Assembly: GCA_020855015.1 (NCBI GenBank)
Contig: JAHKLP010000104.1
Location: 1 to 29,743, forward strand
Reading direction: 5' to 3'
DNA length: 29,743 nucleotides
Origin: Methanobacterium sp.
GTDB lineage: Archaea; Methanobacteriota; Methanobacteria; Methanobacteriales; Methanobacteriaceae
The stretch's first letter is position 1. Every line of letters starts with the position of its first letter. The notes below the pieces were generated by a model. It saw nothing but the letters and a program-made list of their open reading frames with translations. It was not told where the DNA came from and ran no database searches. Shown here one piece after another: positions 1 through 7,873 of the stretch. Made by a program: the position numbers and the translations under genes.

Positions 1-1
1 A

Positions 2-700
2 GAATATGGGAATTCATATGGTATCAAAACAGAAAAAACCAGTGATAAAAATTTAAAGATGGAAACTGTACTTTTCAAGGGATGTACATCCACTCATAAA
101 ACTCCAGAGATACTTAAATCTGCAGAAAGGCTTCTAAAAATTCAGGGTATAAAATATGAAGTTATGGATGATGAGACTTGTTGTGGTAATATATTATTCA
201 ATCTGGGAGACATAAAGGCAGGTAATGCAGCAGTAGAACGTAACATTGAAAAGTTCAAATCTAGAGGTATTAAAAAGATTATTACAATATGCCCTGGATG
301 TTACAGTGCATTAAACAAATATTATGCCAGTAAAGATTTCAATCCTGAGATTATCCTACTTGTTGATTTATTAGAAGGCCTTAAACTAACTGGTAATTAC
401 ACAATACAGGATCCATGCCATGCCCGAGAGAAAGGAGTTGATGTTAGGAAAATATTATCAGAAGCAAGTAATAGAAGTGCCAGTCCATGTTGCGGGGCTG
501 GTGGAGGCATGATGGCTCATAACAAGGCACTGGCTACCAAAAAGGGTTTAAAGACTTTAAGCAATGATAAAAGTGTGGTAACATACTGTCCCTTCTGTTA
601 TCTTAATCTATCTCCATTAGAATCAAAAAGAGTCAAAGATCTCTACCAGTTACTGGATAAAAATCTAAATTCCTCTTCGGAAGTTATCTGTGCTAAATAA
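2..700 (+). CDS. Heterodisulfide-reductase-like (Fe-S) protein with two CCG domains, 5' partial
   Basis: This looks like the C-terminal part of an Fe-S oxidoreductase of the HdrB/HdrD/GlpC/LutA type. Counting from the ATG at 59, two cysteine-rich CCG domains are visible: C9, C41-C42 and C78-x-x-C81, then C120, C144-C145 and C177-x-x-C180. These fit the CX31-39CC...CXXC pattern that binds a noncubane [4Fe-4S] cluster in HdrB/HdrD. The reading frame stays open from the ATG back to base 2 and reads EYGNSYGIKTEK, which resembles the GNP(Y/F)G linker before the first CCG domain in this family. The gene therefore very probably begins outside the window and may carry an N-terminal ferredoxin domain. 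The physiological electron donor and acceptor cannot be told. The MBL-fold gene follows after 27 nt on the same strand. Family call firm; exact role unknown. Confidence 0.85.
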   Translation, partial: EYGNSYGIKTEKTSDKNLKMETVLFKGCTSTHKTPEILKSAERLLKIQGIKYEVMDDETCCGNILFNLGDIKAGNAAVERNIEKFKSRGIKKIITICPGCYSALNKYYASKDFNPEIILLVDLLEGLKLTGNYTIQDPCHAREKGVDVRKILSEASNRSASPCCGAGGGMMAHNKALATKKGLKTLSNDKSVVTYCPFCYLNLSPLESKRVKDLYQLLDKNLNSSSEVICAK

Positions 701-727
701 TGTAATAAAAATCATTTAAGTGGTAGA

Positions 728-1396
728 ATGGAAATAGTTCCTGGAATACATGAAATAGATACCATCGCGGCCCGCAGTTATCTAGTGGTTGGTGACCATT
801 TAACCCTAATCGATACTGGAATGTCGGGAAGTAGCAGTAAAATTCGGGATTATGTGAAAAATATAGTTAAACGAGACATCAGTGATATAAAGACTATCAT
901 CATCACTCACCACCATTTTGACCATATTGGGAGCCTTGATAAACTTAAAAAACTCACAAAAGCCAAGGTGGCCGTCCATAAAGATGATGCGGACTACATA
1001 TCTGGGGAAAAAAGTCAAGAAGGGCCGGTATTTATGAAGTTCATGGTTAAACTGTTCAAAATAATATCCCGTTATAAACCAGTGGAACCTGACATCTTTT
1101 TGAAAGACGGAGACCAAATGGGAGAATACCAGGTAATACACACCCCAGGCCACACAAAAGGGAGTATTTGTTTGTATAATCCTCAGAACAAGACTATGTT
1201 TGCGGGTGATAATCTCAAATATGTAAAAGGCAAAATTGAAGGTCCTGGGGCCAGTTTATTACCCGAACCAGAGAAATACAAGGAAAGCATGGAAAAGTTG
1301 GTGAAACTTGATATTGAGGTGATTTTTTGCGGTCATACCAAGCCAGTCACATCCCATGCCTCTGAAAAACTAAGGGAGTATTTGAAAACCCTTTAA
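728..1396 (+). CDS. MBL-fold metallo-hydrolase
   Basis: A 222-residue metallo-beta-lactamase-fold protein. The metal ligands are all visible: HHHFDH at residues 61-66, H142 in TPGHTKG, D161 in AGDN, and H203 in CGHTKP. This is the glyoxalase II-like arrangement for a dinuclear metal site, and the protein should be cytoplasmic because no signal peptide is seen. The substrate cannot be inferred: members range from hydroxyacylglutathione hydrolases to lactonases and thioesterases, and no flavodoxin or rubredoxin domain is fused, so it is not a flavo-diiron protein. It lies 27 nt after the CCG Fe-S gene on the same strand, so co-transcription is likely. It ends 8 nt from the convergent GyrI-like gene. 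Confidence 0.88.
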   Translation: MEIVPGIHEIDTIAARSYLVVGDHLTLIDTGMSGSSSKIRDYVKNIVKRDISDIKTIIITHHHFDHIGSLDKLKKLTKAKVAVHKDDADYISGEKSQEGPVFMKFMVKLFKIISRYKPVEPDIFLKDGDQMGEYQVIHTPGHTKGSICLYNPQNKTMFAGDNLKYVKGKIEGPGASLLPEPEKYKESMEKLVKLDIEVIFCGHTKPVTSHASEKLREYLKTL

Positions 1397-1404
1397 ACAT
1401 TTTA

Positions 1405-1863
1405 TTATTTTTGTACCACTGGAAATTGCACCTCGGTTAGAAGTTCACTTTCAGGCACTTCATCTGGGCTGTTAAGATAGCTTTCCAGCACTGGTCCTCC
1501 AATTTCGTATCCTTCTTTTGAAGCAAACTCCAACATGGATCCGTAGACTGAATTTGCCTCACTGAACGGGCCTTTGAAAACTGTAGATACTGCCATATGT
1601 TCTGGGACAGTTTTTATTTGAACTCTTCCTTCTCCTTCCAAATCTCCTAAGAATGCTGCCCCAACTTCCCATTCAAGCTCGTCTTCAGAGACTTCCAGGG
1701 GACTGTTGTAGTACAAGCCGTAGATAGGCATTTGAATCTCCACATCCTTGGTCATGAGCCATCCTACTACTTCACCAAGTGTTTCAGGAATTTTCTCGTA
1801 ACTTCCTTTTGTCAGAATAAATGCCACTTTATATTCATCTATTTTTTTTATTTCAATTGCCAT
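1405..1863 (-). CDS. GyrI-like / AraC effector-binding domain protein
   Basis: A 152-residue protein matching the stand-alone GyrI-like small-molecule-binding domain, a duplicated beta-alpha-beta-beta SHS2 fold. Typical pieces are the N-terminal IEIKKIDEYKVAFI strand, the IYGLYYNSP segment, the HMAVSTVFKGPFSE segment in the second half and the terminal LTEVQFPV strand. There is no DNA-binding domain, so it is either a ligand sink or one of the hydrolase-like members of the family. The start at 1863 is supported by an AAGTGAT Shine-Dalgarno just upstream. It is convergent with the MBL-fold gene and has its own promoter region (1864-2058), shared divergently with the TMEM175-like gene. Ligand unknown. 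Confidence 0.8.
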   Translation of the reverse strand: MAIEIKKIDEYKVAFILTKGSYEKIPETLGEVVGWLMTKDVEIQMPIYGLYYNSPLEVSEDELEWEVGAAFLGDLEGEGRVQIKTVPEHMAVSTVFKGPFSEANSVYGSMLEFASKEGYEIGGPVLESYLNSPDEVPESELLTEVQFPVVQK

Positions 1864-2058
1864 GATATCACTTACCCTCCATTCCTATTGCTACTTATTT
1901 TTGTTATTAGAGCTATGTAATTATTCCTAGAGCACATGAAAAGTAATAATGGGATTTTAAAAATAATCTTATAAGAATTAAGAATACAACAATCAGTTCT
2001 AGTTATGTAAATAGTTCTACCCAATGATTTTTATATTGAATTAGGAAGATTTCATATC

Positions 2059-2691
2059 ATGTCTAAAAGTTTTGATTCAATCAATTTATGGATGACCACC
2101 AGTCGTATTGAAACCCTGGTGGATGGTATATTTGCCATTGCCATGACGTTATTGGTTTTAAGCATAGGAATTCCTGATATTTCAAGTGCTCTATCAGAAC
2201 CCGCTTTTCAACAGCAGTTATTGGGATTATGGCCAAAAGTAATGAGTTATGCTCTTTCTTTTTGGATTCTGGCTGGATTCTGGAGGGTGAACCATCAGCA
2301 GTTTTACTTTATTAAACGTTCCAACCCGGCTCTTATATCCATAAACATCTTCTGGCTACTTTTTATAGTGTTAGTGCCCTTTTCCACGGAAATATTAGGG
2401 GAGTATGGTAACTATTTCACGGCTAATATAATCTTCCAAGTGAATCTGTTCTTTGCCGGGGTTTTACATTACCTTAATTGGCATTATGCTGTTTGGAAGG
2501 GTTTAGTGGATGAAAATATGGATGAAAACACAAGCAAATTTATAAAAAGGATCAACCTTATTTTGCCAGTGTTGTCACTTATAGCTCTGGGCTTATCCTA
2601 TAATCTTCACGCATGGAGCAATCTAATATACTTAGCAAACCCTATTTTTAAGAAGTTGTTTGAAATAAAATATTTGAACACTTCTGAATAA
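2059..2691 (+). CDS. TMEM175-family (DUF1211) integral membrane protein, putative potassium channel
   Basis: A 210-residue, Trp-rich membrane protein with about six hydrophobic segments, the usual size and topology of prokaryotic TMEM175/DUF1211 proteins. The family hallmark lies in the first helix: R16 followed by the segment VDGIFAIAMTLLVL. In characterised TMEM175 channels the same region reads R...FSD and forms the pore-lining helix; here FSD is replaced by LVD (residues 20-22), with the Asp kept. An AGGAAG Shine-Dalgarno and an AT-rich TATA-like stretch near 2025-2035 precede the start. It is probably monocistronic, with a T-rich terminator after it. A potassium leak role is inferred from the family only. 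Confidence 0.8.
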   Translation: MSKSFDSINLWMTTSRIETLVDGIFAIAMTLLVLSIGIPDISSALSEPAFQQQLLGLWPKVMSYALSFWILAGFWRVNHQQFYFIKRSNPALISINIFWLLFIVLVPFSTEILGEYGNYFTANIIFQVNLFFAGVLHYLNWHYAVWKGLVDENMDENTSKFIKRINLILPVLSLIALGLSYNLHAWSNLIYLANPIFKKLFEIKYLNTSE

Positions 2692-2710
2692 ATAAAAAAT
2701 TATTATAAAC

Positions 2711-2731
2711 TCTATTTTTTATTTTCTCTTC
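2711..2731 (+). terminator. T-rich terminator after the TMEM175-like gene
   Basis: A run of T6 and T4 tracts about 20 nt after the stop codon, without a strong hairpin, is the normal form of archaeal intrinsic termination. The rest of the 150-nt convergent spacer to the methyltransferase gene shows nothing else. Confidence 0.5.
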
Positions 2732-2841
2732 CAATTCATTGAAAGAGTTGAATTATTCATTGATTTACCAATACTTTTTCCCTTTAAGAAACTCTTCAAA
2801 TCCTTGTTTTTTGATAAATTACTTAATTTCTGTTTAATCCA

Positions 2842-3549
2842 TCAAAGTTTGGAACAAACATATTCTACGAAATTATCTGCTTCAGTATGCTTATAATCAA
2901 TTGAAAACCCGGACTTTTCCAGTAATCCTTCCATGATCCAATCATAGGTGCTAAACTCATCTCTAATATGAATTTCTGTTTCACCAGTCATGGAATCACC
3001 AGCAGCATCATTCATACGATTTATCAGCTCTGAAATAGATTTTTTATGGTCATCGACATTGAAAGTGAATATAAGATCAGAAAGATAGAGTTTCCCTCCA
3101 GTTTTTAAAATCTCGGCCATTTTGAGAAGGGCAACCGACTTCCAAAAATCAGGCAGATGATGGAGTGCGAATTTTGAAACGATTTTATCTACCTTATCAT
3201 GCCCCTCATGTTTGTAGGTTAAAAATCCTGCAGATTGAGTTTCAATATTATTAATATTTTGTTTTTTAGCCTTAGTTTCAAGAACATCCAGCATTTCTCT
3301 TGAAATATCTACACATATGACTTTATTACAATATTTTACCAGGTTTAAGGCAATTCCACCAGTTCCACAACCAATATCCAATACGGTGTCATGCTTTGTG
3401 ATTTCCAATGCTTGCACAATCTGTTCTGCTTCTTCTTTAAAGTTCCTGAATTTTAGATGTTCCTTATCATATTCCTGGGCTATCTTTGGATCTAAATAGT
3501 CAACTCCTGATTGTTTTTCTTCATAGTACCATTTCGGATTGTTTTTCAT
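2842..3549 (-). CDS. Class I SAM-dependent methyltransferase
   Basis: A 235-residue Rossmann-fold methyltransferase. Motif I is VLDIGCGTG at residues 56-64, followed by the acidic ribose-binding end of strand beta-2 (VICVDISREM). A later segment, IVSKFALHHLPDF, corresponds to the post-motif region of the Methyltransf_11/25 families. The N-terminal stretch with PKWYYEEKQ and YDKEH looks like a substrate-side cap. The substrate is unknown. It is the downstream gene of a two-gene operon: the gap to the methyltransferase ending at 3569 is 19 nt. No corrinoid, quinone or lipid partner gene lies beside it, so the pathway cannot be inferred. Confidence 0.85.
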   Translation of the reverse strand: MKNNPKWYYEEKQSGVDYLDPKIAQEYDKEHLKFRNFKEEAEQIVQALEITKHDTVLDIGCGTGGIALNLVKYCNKVICVDISREMLDVLETKAKKQNINNIETQSAGFLTYKHEGHDKVDKIVSKFALHHLPDFWKSVALLKMAEILKTGGKLYLSDLIFTFNVDDHKKSISELINRMNDAAGDSMTGETEIHIRDEFSTYDWIMEGLLEKSGFSIDYKHTEADNFVEYVCSKL

Positions 3550-3568
3550 TTTTCAACCATCCATAGTT

Positions 3569-4342
3569 TCATTTTTTACCTGCAACCAGAACCATATTTA
3601 CACAGGAATAAAATTCGCCCTGTTCTGTTTTTTCCATAAGATCATGATTCCATCCCTCCATTTCTTCAGGGGTGGCAATACCATGCTCCAGCGCTTCTCG
3701 AGTTAACCATTCTCCGAATGTTGTTTCACGAAAATCACGGGTAATAATGGGTTTAACATTCACATCAACAACTTGAACATTGTTTCTTTTTAATAAACCA
3801 ATGAATTCTCTTCCTGCATACCCATTAGGTCGGCAGACTTTTGCAAAAAAATCCAGGAGCCTGTTAGTTAATCCCTGGTTTTTGTAGTCAAGAGAAGCTG
3901 AACCCCAGTCAGTATCAACAAGAATAATCATCCCGCCTTTTTTAGTGACTCTAATCATCTCTTGAATGATATCATCATAATTAAAATCGGGTGGAAGCAC
4001 TTGGAATAATTTTTCTGCCCTTACAGAATCGAAGTATCCATCAGGAAATGGGAGATTATTAATATTGCCCAAGGTGAATTCTAGATTTATGGCACTGAAA
4101 TTCTCGGTAGCATTATTGATCATTTCAGGGTCATTATCAAGGCCAATAACCTTCCCTTTATTGCCAACTATCTCTGCTATGTTATAGGCATCAACACCTA
4201 TCCCACAACCGATATCAAGTATAATATCACCGGGGGATAGATTCATCATTTGGTAAGATGTTTCTTTTATGTCTTCTAGGAGTATTGCCATCTCTTTGAG
4301 ATAAGTGGCATCTACATTGCCGTTGAAATTTTTGATACTCAT
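3569..4342 (-). CDS. Class I SAM-dependent methyltransferase (UbiE/Methyltransf_11-like)
   Basis: A 257-residue methyltransferase with motif I ILDIGCGIG at residues 41-49, the acidic beta-2 end in VIGLDNDPEM, and the LPFPDGYFDSVRAEKLFQVL segment typical of Methyltransf_11 proteins. RVTKKGGMIILVDTDW fits the beta-5 region. It is the first gene of the operon that continues into the methyltransferase at 2842-3549. An AGTGAT Shine-Dalgarno precedes the ATG, and a TATA-like TTATATG near 4376-4387 gives a short leader. The promoter region of 112 bp is shared divergently with a third methyltransferase. Substrate unknown. Confidence 0.85.
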   Translation of the reverse strand: MSIKNFNGNVDATYLKEMAILLEDIKETSYQMMNLSPGDIILDIGCGIGVDAYNIAEIVGNKGKVIGLDNDPEMINNATENFSAINLEFTLGNINNLPFPDGYFDSVRAEKLFQVLPPDFNYDDIIQEMIRVTKKGGMIILVDTDWGSASLDYKNQGLTNRLLDFFAKVCRPNGYAGREFIGLLKRNNVQVVDVNVKPIITRDFRETTFGEWLTREALEHGIATPEEMEGWNHDLMEKTEQGEFYSCVNMVLVAGKK

Positions 4343-4454
4343 TTTATCACTTGTATTAGTTTAGGCTTATGGAACTGACATATAAGATTAATTATTTTCT
4401 CCATCATAAAATAGGATATAATGAATTTATCATCCTTCGACTGGGTGAGTTATC

Positions 4455-5204
4455 ATGTATAGTTATTTTGAAATCCAATCCAAGATTGGCATAACCAAGC
4501 ACATGGGTGGTATTGAAGCCACCCGGAAACTCCTTAAGATGTGTAAAGTTGACAATACAGATAATATTCTTGTTGTGGGTTCTGGGAATGGATTTTCTGC
4601 CATTAAAATCCATGAAATAACTGGTTGCAGGGTTATGGGTGTTGACATATCAGAAGAGATGATTTTAAGGGCGAGGGAAAAACTAAAACCCACTGATAGT
4701 GAGATCGAATTCCGAGTGGGGGATGCAGAGAATCTTGAATTTCCTGATAACATTTTTGATGTGGTTTTATCAGAATCTGTTACAGGATTCACCGATAAAA
4801 AAAAGTCAATCCCCGAATATCATCGGGTGCTGAAAGATGGAGGTTATTTGGGCTTGAATGAAGTGACTTGGATTTCAAATCCATCTCATGAGGTTGATGA
4901 ATTTTGCAGGAGGGTAATGGGGCTCATGGCTGAAACAGAAGATGTATGGTTATCCCTCCTATCGGAAGCTGGTTTTAAAAATATAAATAGTTCGGTAAAT
5001 TCAATGGATCAGTGGAAACAAATGAGGGGGGATTTTGAATTGCAGAGTATGGATTTTTTCAGGATTTGGGGCAGATTCTTCAATTTATACTTACGTGAAA
5101 GAGAATATAGAAAATCAGCCAACCACCTTGCTTGGGAAACCCTACACATTCCAAGAGGATTTAACCGTTACTATGGATATGGGCTTTACGTGGGGCAGAA
5201 ATGA
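4455..5204 (+). CDS. Class I SAM-dependent methyltransferase
   Basis: A 249-residue methyltransferase. Motif I is the less usual LVVGSGNG (residues 39-46), followed by VMGVDISEEM for ribose binding and VGDAENLEFPDNIFDVV as the motif II/post-I region. The N-terminus (FEIQSKIGITKHMGG) resembles the segment before the SAM fold in archaeal sterol- or quinone-like methyltransferases; the C-terminal third is rich in aromatic residues and may be the substrate lid. The start has a GGTGAG Shine-Dalgarno five nt upstream. It is divergent from the two-gene methyltransferase operon. It differs from both neighbours in sequence, so it is not a recent duplicate. Substrate unknown. Confidence 0.85.
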   Translation: MYSYFEIQSKIGITKHMGGIEATRKLLKMCKVDNTDNILVVGSGNGFSAIKIHEITGCRVMGVDISEEMILRAREKLKPTDSEIEFRVGDAENLEFPDNIFDVVLSESVTGFTDKKKSIPEYHRVLKDGGYLGLNEVTWISNPSHEVDEFCRRVMGLMAETEDVWLSLLSEAGFKNINSSVNSMDQWKQMRGDFELQSMDFFRIWGRFFNLYLREREYRKSANHLAWETLHIPRGFNRYYGYGLYVGQK

Positions 5205-5242
5205 ATAATTTAAGTCCCGGATAGAATTAAGCCTAACTGGAT

Positions 5243-5767
5243 TTATAAATCCTTATTTTTATGTAAAAATAATGAGAATCGACTGATTACGGAAGCAAGA
5301 CAGATGATTACTAACACCCCTACTAAAATTTCTCTGATGAATGGTTCTGGGAATAAAAGAGAAATAAAAACCATTAACATAAGATATGCTCCCAAATATT
5401 TGCCCATTGGATCATAAACTGGCTTCTTAAGGCCTGAAGTGGCAACAAAAAGCACGAACATGGCAATAATCAGCAACAGGATCAGGGGATCATACCATCC
5501 TCTGATAATATAAGCCAAAAAACAAGTGACGATCAGAATAAAATCAGCAGTAACATCAAGATAGGCACCTATATCTGAAGTTGCATCCAGTTTCCTGGCG
5601 ATATAACCATCAACAGCATCTGTAATTAATGCTAGGGCAAATATGATAACGGAAGTTAAAAATAAATCATTTAAAAACGAATAAAAAAAGAGGAGGGCTG
5701 CTAAGAACCGAAACGATGTTAAAGCATTAGTAATATGGAATTTATATGAAATATCTGGCCCCTCCAA
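5243..5767 (-). CDS. CDP-alcohol phosphatidyltransferase family membrane protein
   Basis: A 174-residue membrane enzyme that should transfer a CDP-activated lipid (CDP-archaeol in this lineage) to an alcohol. The complete catalytic signature D(x)2DG(x)2AR(x)8G(x)3D(x)3D is present at residues 50-75: D50, D53, D71 and D75, the metal ligands and general base. About five or six transmembrane helices are visible. The length resembles PgsA-type rather than archaetidylserine synthase enzymes, but the acceptor alcohol is not decidable. Upstream in frame a TAA lies only two codons before the TTG at 5767, so the start is TTG or a codon slightly inside; a GGAGGGG motif lies within the first codons and could serve a start near 5752. 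It is the last gene of the MarR operon, 25 nt after the flavodoxin. Confidence 0.85.
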   Translation of the reverse strand: MEGPDISYKFHITNALTSFRFLAALLFFYSFLNDLFLTSVIIFALALITDAVDGYIARKLDATSDIGAYLDVTADFILIVTCFLAYIIRGWYDPLILLLIIAMFVLFVATSGLKKPVYDPMGKYLGAYLMLMVFISLLFPEPFIREILVGVLVIICLASVISRFSLFLHKNKDL

Positions 5768-5792
5768 ACCGTTTTATGGCTGTTTAGGTATT

Positions 5793-6338
5793 TTATTCAT
5801 TTTTTAACAGATCTGCCAGACCACGCGCCCAAGACCTTATCCCATCCCAATCACGATAATCCTGGCGTTTGTTTGGGTCAATACCCTGCTCTTCCATTTC
5901 TTTTTTTGCAAAGCGTATGTAAAAATTGTACATAAATCCGTGTTTGGCTTCTGGGTCGTAAACACTACCAAAAAGTCCGGTGGCCACTGGTGGGTTTATC
6001 AGGTTTTTTTGAGCCACTTCATCCAGATATTTTTTTTGTCCTTCAGGCCGGGTCTTTTCTTCATTTGCTGATCCGCATGAGACAAAAATAGCTACTTTCC
6101 TACTGGCTAAAGCTTCTTTATTCTTTTTAAGGAATTTAAGCGATTGTTTGGTCCATTTACCCATTTTGATCCCACTACCCACAACTACTAGGTCGTAAGG
6201 GGAAACATCACCATCCTTAACACTCTTTACATCTGCTAAGTCCACTTCAATTTCTTCTTCTCTCATAACACCTGCTATTTCTTCAGCTATTTCAGCTGCA
6301 GTCCCATATCTACTACCATAGGCAACTAATGCTTTCAT
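5793..6338 (-). CDS. Flavodoxin-domain protein
   Basis: A 181-residue single-domain flavodoxin. The FMN phosphate loop is at residues 7-15 (YGSRYGTAA), followed by the strand DLVVVGSGIKMGKW and the strand VAIFVSCG, both typical of the HemG / FldP-like branch of flavodoxins. It should be a cytoplasmic one- or two-electron carrier or an NAD(P)H- or F420-linked oxidoreductase component; substrate unknown. Very strong Shine-Dalgarno GGGGTGATC sits directly before the ATG. It is the third gene of the operon headed at 7703, 11 nt after the MarR gene, so its expression is probably under MarR control. Confidence 0.85.
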   Translation of the reverse strand: MKALVAYGSRYGTAAEIAEEIAGVMREEEIEVDLADVKSVKDGDVSPYDLVVVGSGIKMGKWTKQSLKFLKKNKEALASRKVAIFVSCGSANEEKTRPEGQKKYLDEVAQKNLINPPVATGLFGSVYDPEAKHGFMYNFYIRFAKKEMEEQGIDPNKRQDYRDWDGIRSWARGLADLLKNE

Positions 6339-6349
6339 AAGATCACCCC

Positions 6350-6847
6350 TTACTTTTTTGCTTCCCTATATAATTCACTGGATGTTTTTTCCAGTTTACC
6401 CATTATTTCAAATAAATTTATTATCTCACCATCTTCCAGCCCCCTGAATAATGAGGTTATGGATTTCATGTCTTCTGCAGTTCTCTTATCCCAGTATTCA
6501 AGACATTCTTCAGTGGCCTTTAAACGTAAAATCCGTTTATTCTCAGGATCCCGTTCTATTTTCAAAAATCCTCTGGCCTCCAGACGGGTGGCCAGTTGTT
6601 TTACGTTCTGGTGGGTGGTGCTCATGGCATCAGCCACTTCCTGTATGGAAGGAGGATTCTGAAAGGCGTTGGCCATGACAATCATCATTAACCATTGTTT
6701 GGTAGTTATCTGGGCATCAGCAAGTTCTCGACCAATAACATAAACCCACCGCTGCTGCACCAGAAATAAAACCACCAGGATATATTTTTCCATATCCAGT
6801 CTTTCCATATTAAATTCTGCCTTAATGGTGTCGGAATCTTTCATCAT
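6350..6847 (-). CDS. MarR-family transcriptional regulator
   Basis: A 165-residue winged-helix protein. Helix-turn-helix residues are about 67-90 (IQEVADAMSTTHQNVKQLATRLEA), given here as the segment around ADAMSTTHQNVKQL, followed by the wing RDPENKRILRL at 99-109. The N- and C-terminal helices fit the MarR dimer interface. The ATG lies one base after the stop of the membrane protein gene, so translation is probably coupled. It is encoded inside the operon whose promoter holds two 22-bp dyads at 7716-7757; these are the probable binding sites, giving autoregulation. No cysteine pair typical of OhrR-type redox sensing is visible, so a small-molecule or other signal is more likely. Confidence 0.9.
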   Translation of the reverse strand: MMKDSDTIKAEFNMERLDMEKYILVVLFLVQQRWVYVIGRELADAQITTKQWLMMIVMANAFQNPPSIQEVADAMSTTHQNVKQLATRLEARGFLKIERDPENKRILRLKATEECLEYWDKRTAEDMKSITSLFRGLEDGEIINLFEIMGKLEKTSSELYREAKK

Positions 6848-6848
6848 T

Positions 6849-7703
6849 CTACCCGATTATTTTTCCTTTATCACCTTTATTGAGTTTGATATATTTATTT
6901 CCATTCATAGAGCCCTTTATCCTACTGTAGAAGGTAACGGTAATTATTATTCCAAGGATGGTGACAATTATAAAGAACATAGCTTGCCCCAATTCAATAT
7001 TAACGCCATTTTGTGCCATGAAATAGATCATGGAAAGTATGGAAGTTCCCAGTAAAGATGCTTTTATCAAGAAAATGGAAGCAAGTGCATATCCCCATTC
7101 TTTGCCTTTAAATAGCAATAATCCTGTAATTACTGCAGCAGGAACAACAACCCCTAAATCTAAAGCCTGAATTACCAGTGTAGTGTAAGTTTCAAGTGCA
7201 GGAGGTGCAATACCAGTTATTAATGAATCAACAATCATTTTAAGCCACATTCCTGCAAGCATTAACCCAACAATTACCAGGAATACTGCAGCAATTTTAT
7301 GGATAGCTCCTGGGGAGAAACTTTCTTTGATACGTTTAATGTCAAGAGATAATAGTTCTCCAAGCAGGGTATATAGTGATATGGAAAATATGGCCACATA
7401 TACCAGGAAGAGTTGATTATATGATGTAAGGAAAGCCATTGATGCATAGGAATATAGGAAGTAAAATATGGTTCCCATCCAAATCAATCGTCCTCGGAGA
7501 GAATCTTTTCTGATTAAATATAATGTTCCCAGCAATATTGGAATGCATATTACTAAGGTAACTAAATCCTGGCCCATTATTTGAGCTGCACCAGAGATTG
7601 TGTCATTTTTATAGAGTCCTTTCAAAAATAATCCTGTTAAGGTTGCTATTGTCGCCAGAAAGCCAATAGCAATTGAGTTTGTATAAATTATTTTTTTGTC
7701 CAT
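6849..7703 (-). CDS. Eight-helix membrane protein of unknown function, head of MarR operon
   Basis: A 284-residue protein not recognised as a named family. Hydrophobic segments lie at about 10-28, 44-65, 74-94, 96-116, 135-158, 176-198, 206-230 and 242-262, giving eight predicted transmembrane helices with short loops. No signal peptide, metal-binding cluster or Walker motif is seen. The last residues are basic (GNKYIKLNKGDKGKIIG). It is the first gene of the operon and immediately precedes, and is probably co-translated with, a MarR regulator, then a flavodoxin and a CDP-alcohol phosphatidyltransferase. That position suggests it is the main target of the regulator: a transporter, a sensor or a membrane oxidoreductase partner of the flavodoxin. 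This is inference. Confidence 0.75.
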   Translation of the reverse strand: MDKKIIYTNSIAIGFLATIATLTGLFLKGLYKNDTISGAAQIMGQDLVTLVICIPILLGTLYLIRKDSLRGRLIWMGTIFYFLYSYASMAFLTSYNQLFLVYVAIFSISLYTLLGELLSLDIKRIKESFSPGAIHKIAAVFLVIVGLMLAGMWLKMIVDSLITGIAPPALETYTTLVIQALDLGVVVPAAVITGLLLFKGKEWGYALASIFLIKASLLGTSILSMIYFMAQNGVNIELGQAMFFIIVTILGIIITVTFYSRIKGSMNGNKYIKLNKGDKGKIIG

Positions 7704-7715
7704 TTTTTCAACCCC

Positions 7716-7757
<42 letters not shown>

Positions 7758-7766
7758 GAGGTATAA

Positions 7767-7778
7767 CTTATATATAAA
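7767..7778. promoter_or_regulatory. Shared TATA region between the MarR operon and copB
   Basis: The stretch CTTATATATAAA reads as a TATA box on both strands. On the minus strand TTTATATA (7778-7771) predicts a start near 7748 for the operon headed at 7703. On the plus strand it predicts a start near 7798, giving copB a leader of about 75 nt. If it is used in both directions, the MarR operator would influence both transcripts. Confidence 0.5.
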
Positions 7779-7873
7779 CTTTTGGATCATTGATTAGAAA
7801 ACCTCAAAATTGTTTAACCAGTAGCCACATAATAATAATCGTTGATTTTAAAGGGTTTAGGGGGTAAAAAAGA

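Noticed and set aside
83..88. TGTACA, also at 11344-11349 and 17703-17708, as TRP boxes
   Set aside because: These copies lie inside coding sequence away from promoters; a 6-bp palindrome is expected by chance several times in 30 kb.
806..1153. 115-residue minus-strand frame inside the MBL-fold gene
   Set aside because: Antisense to conserved metal-site codons; no family resemblance.
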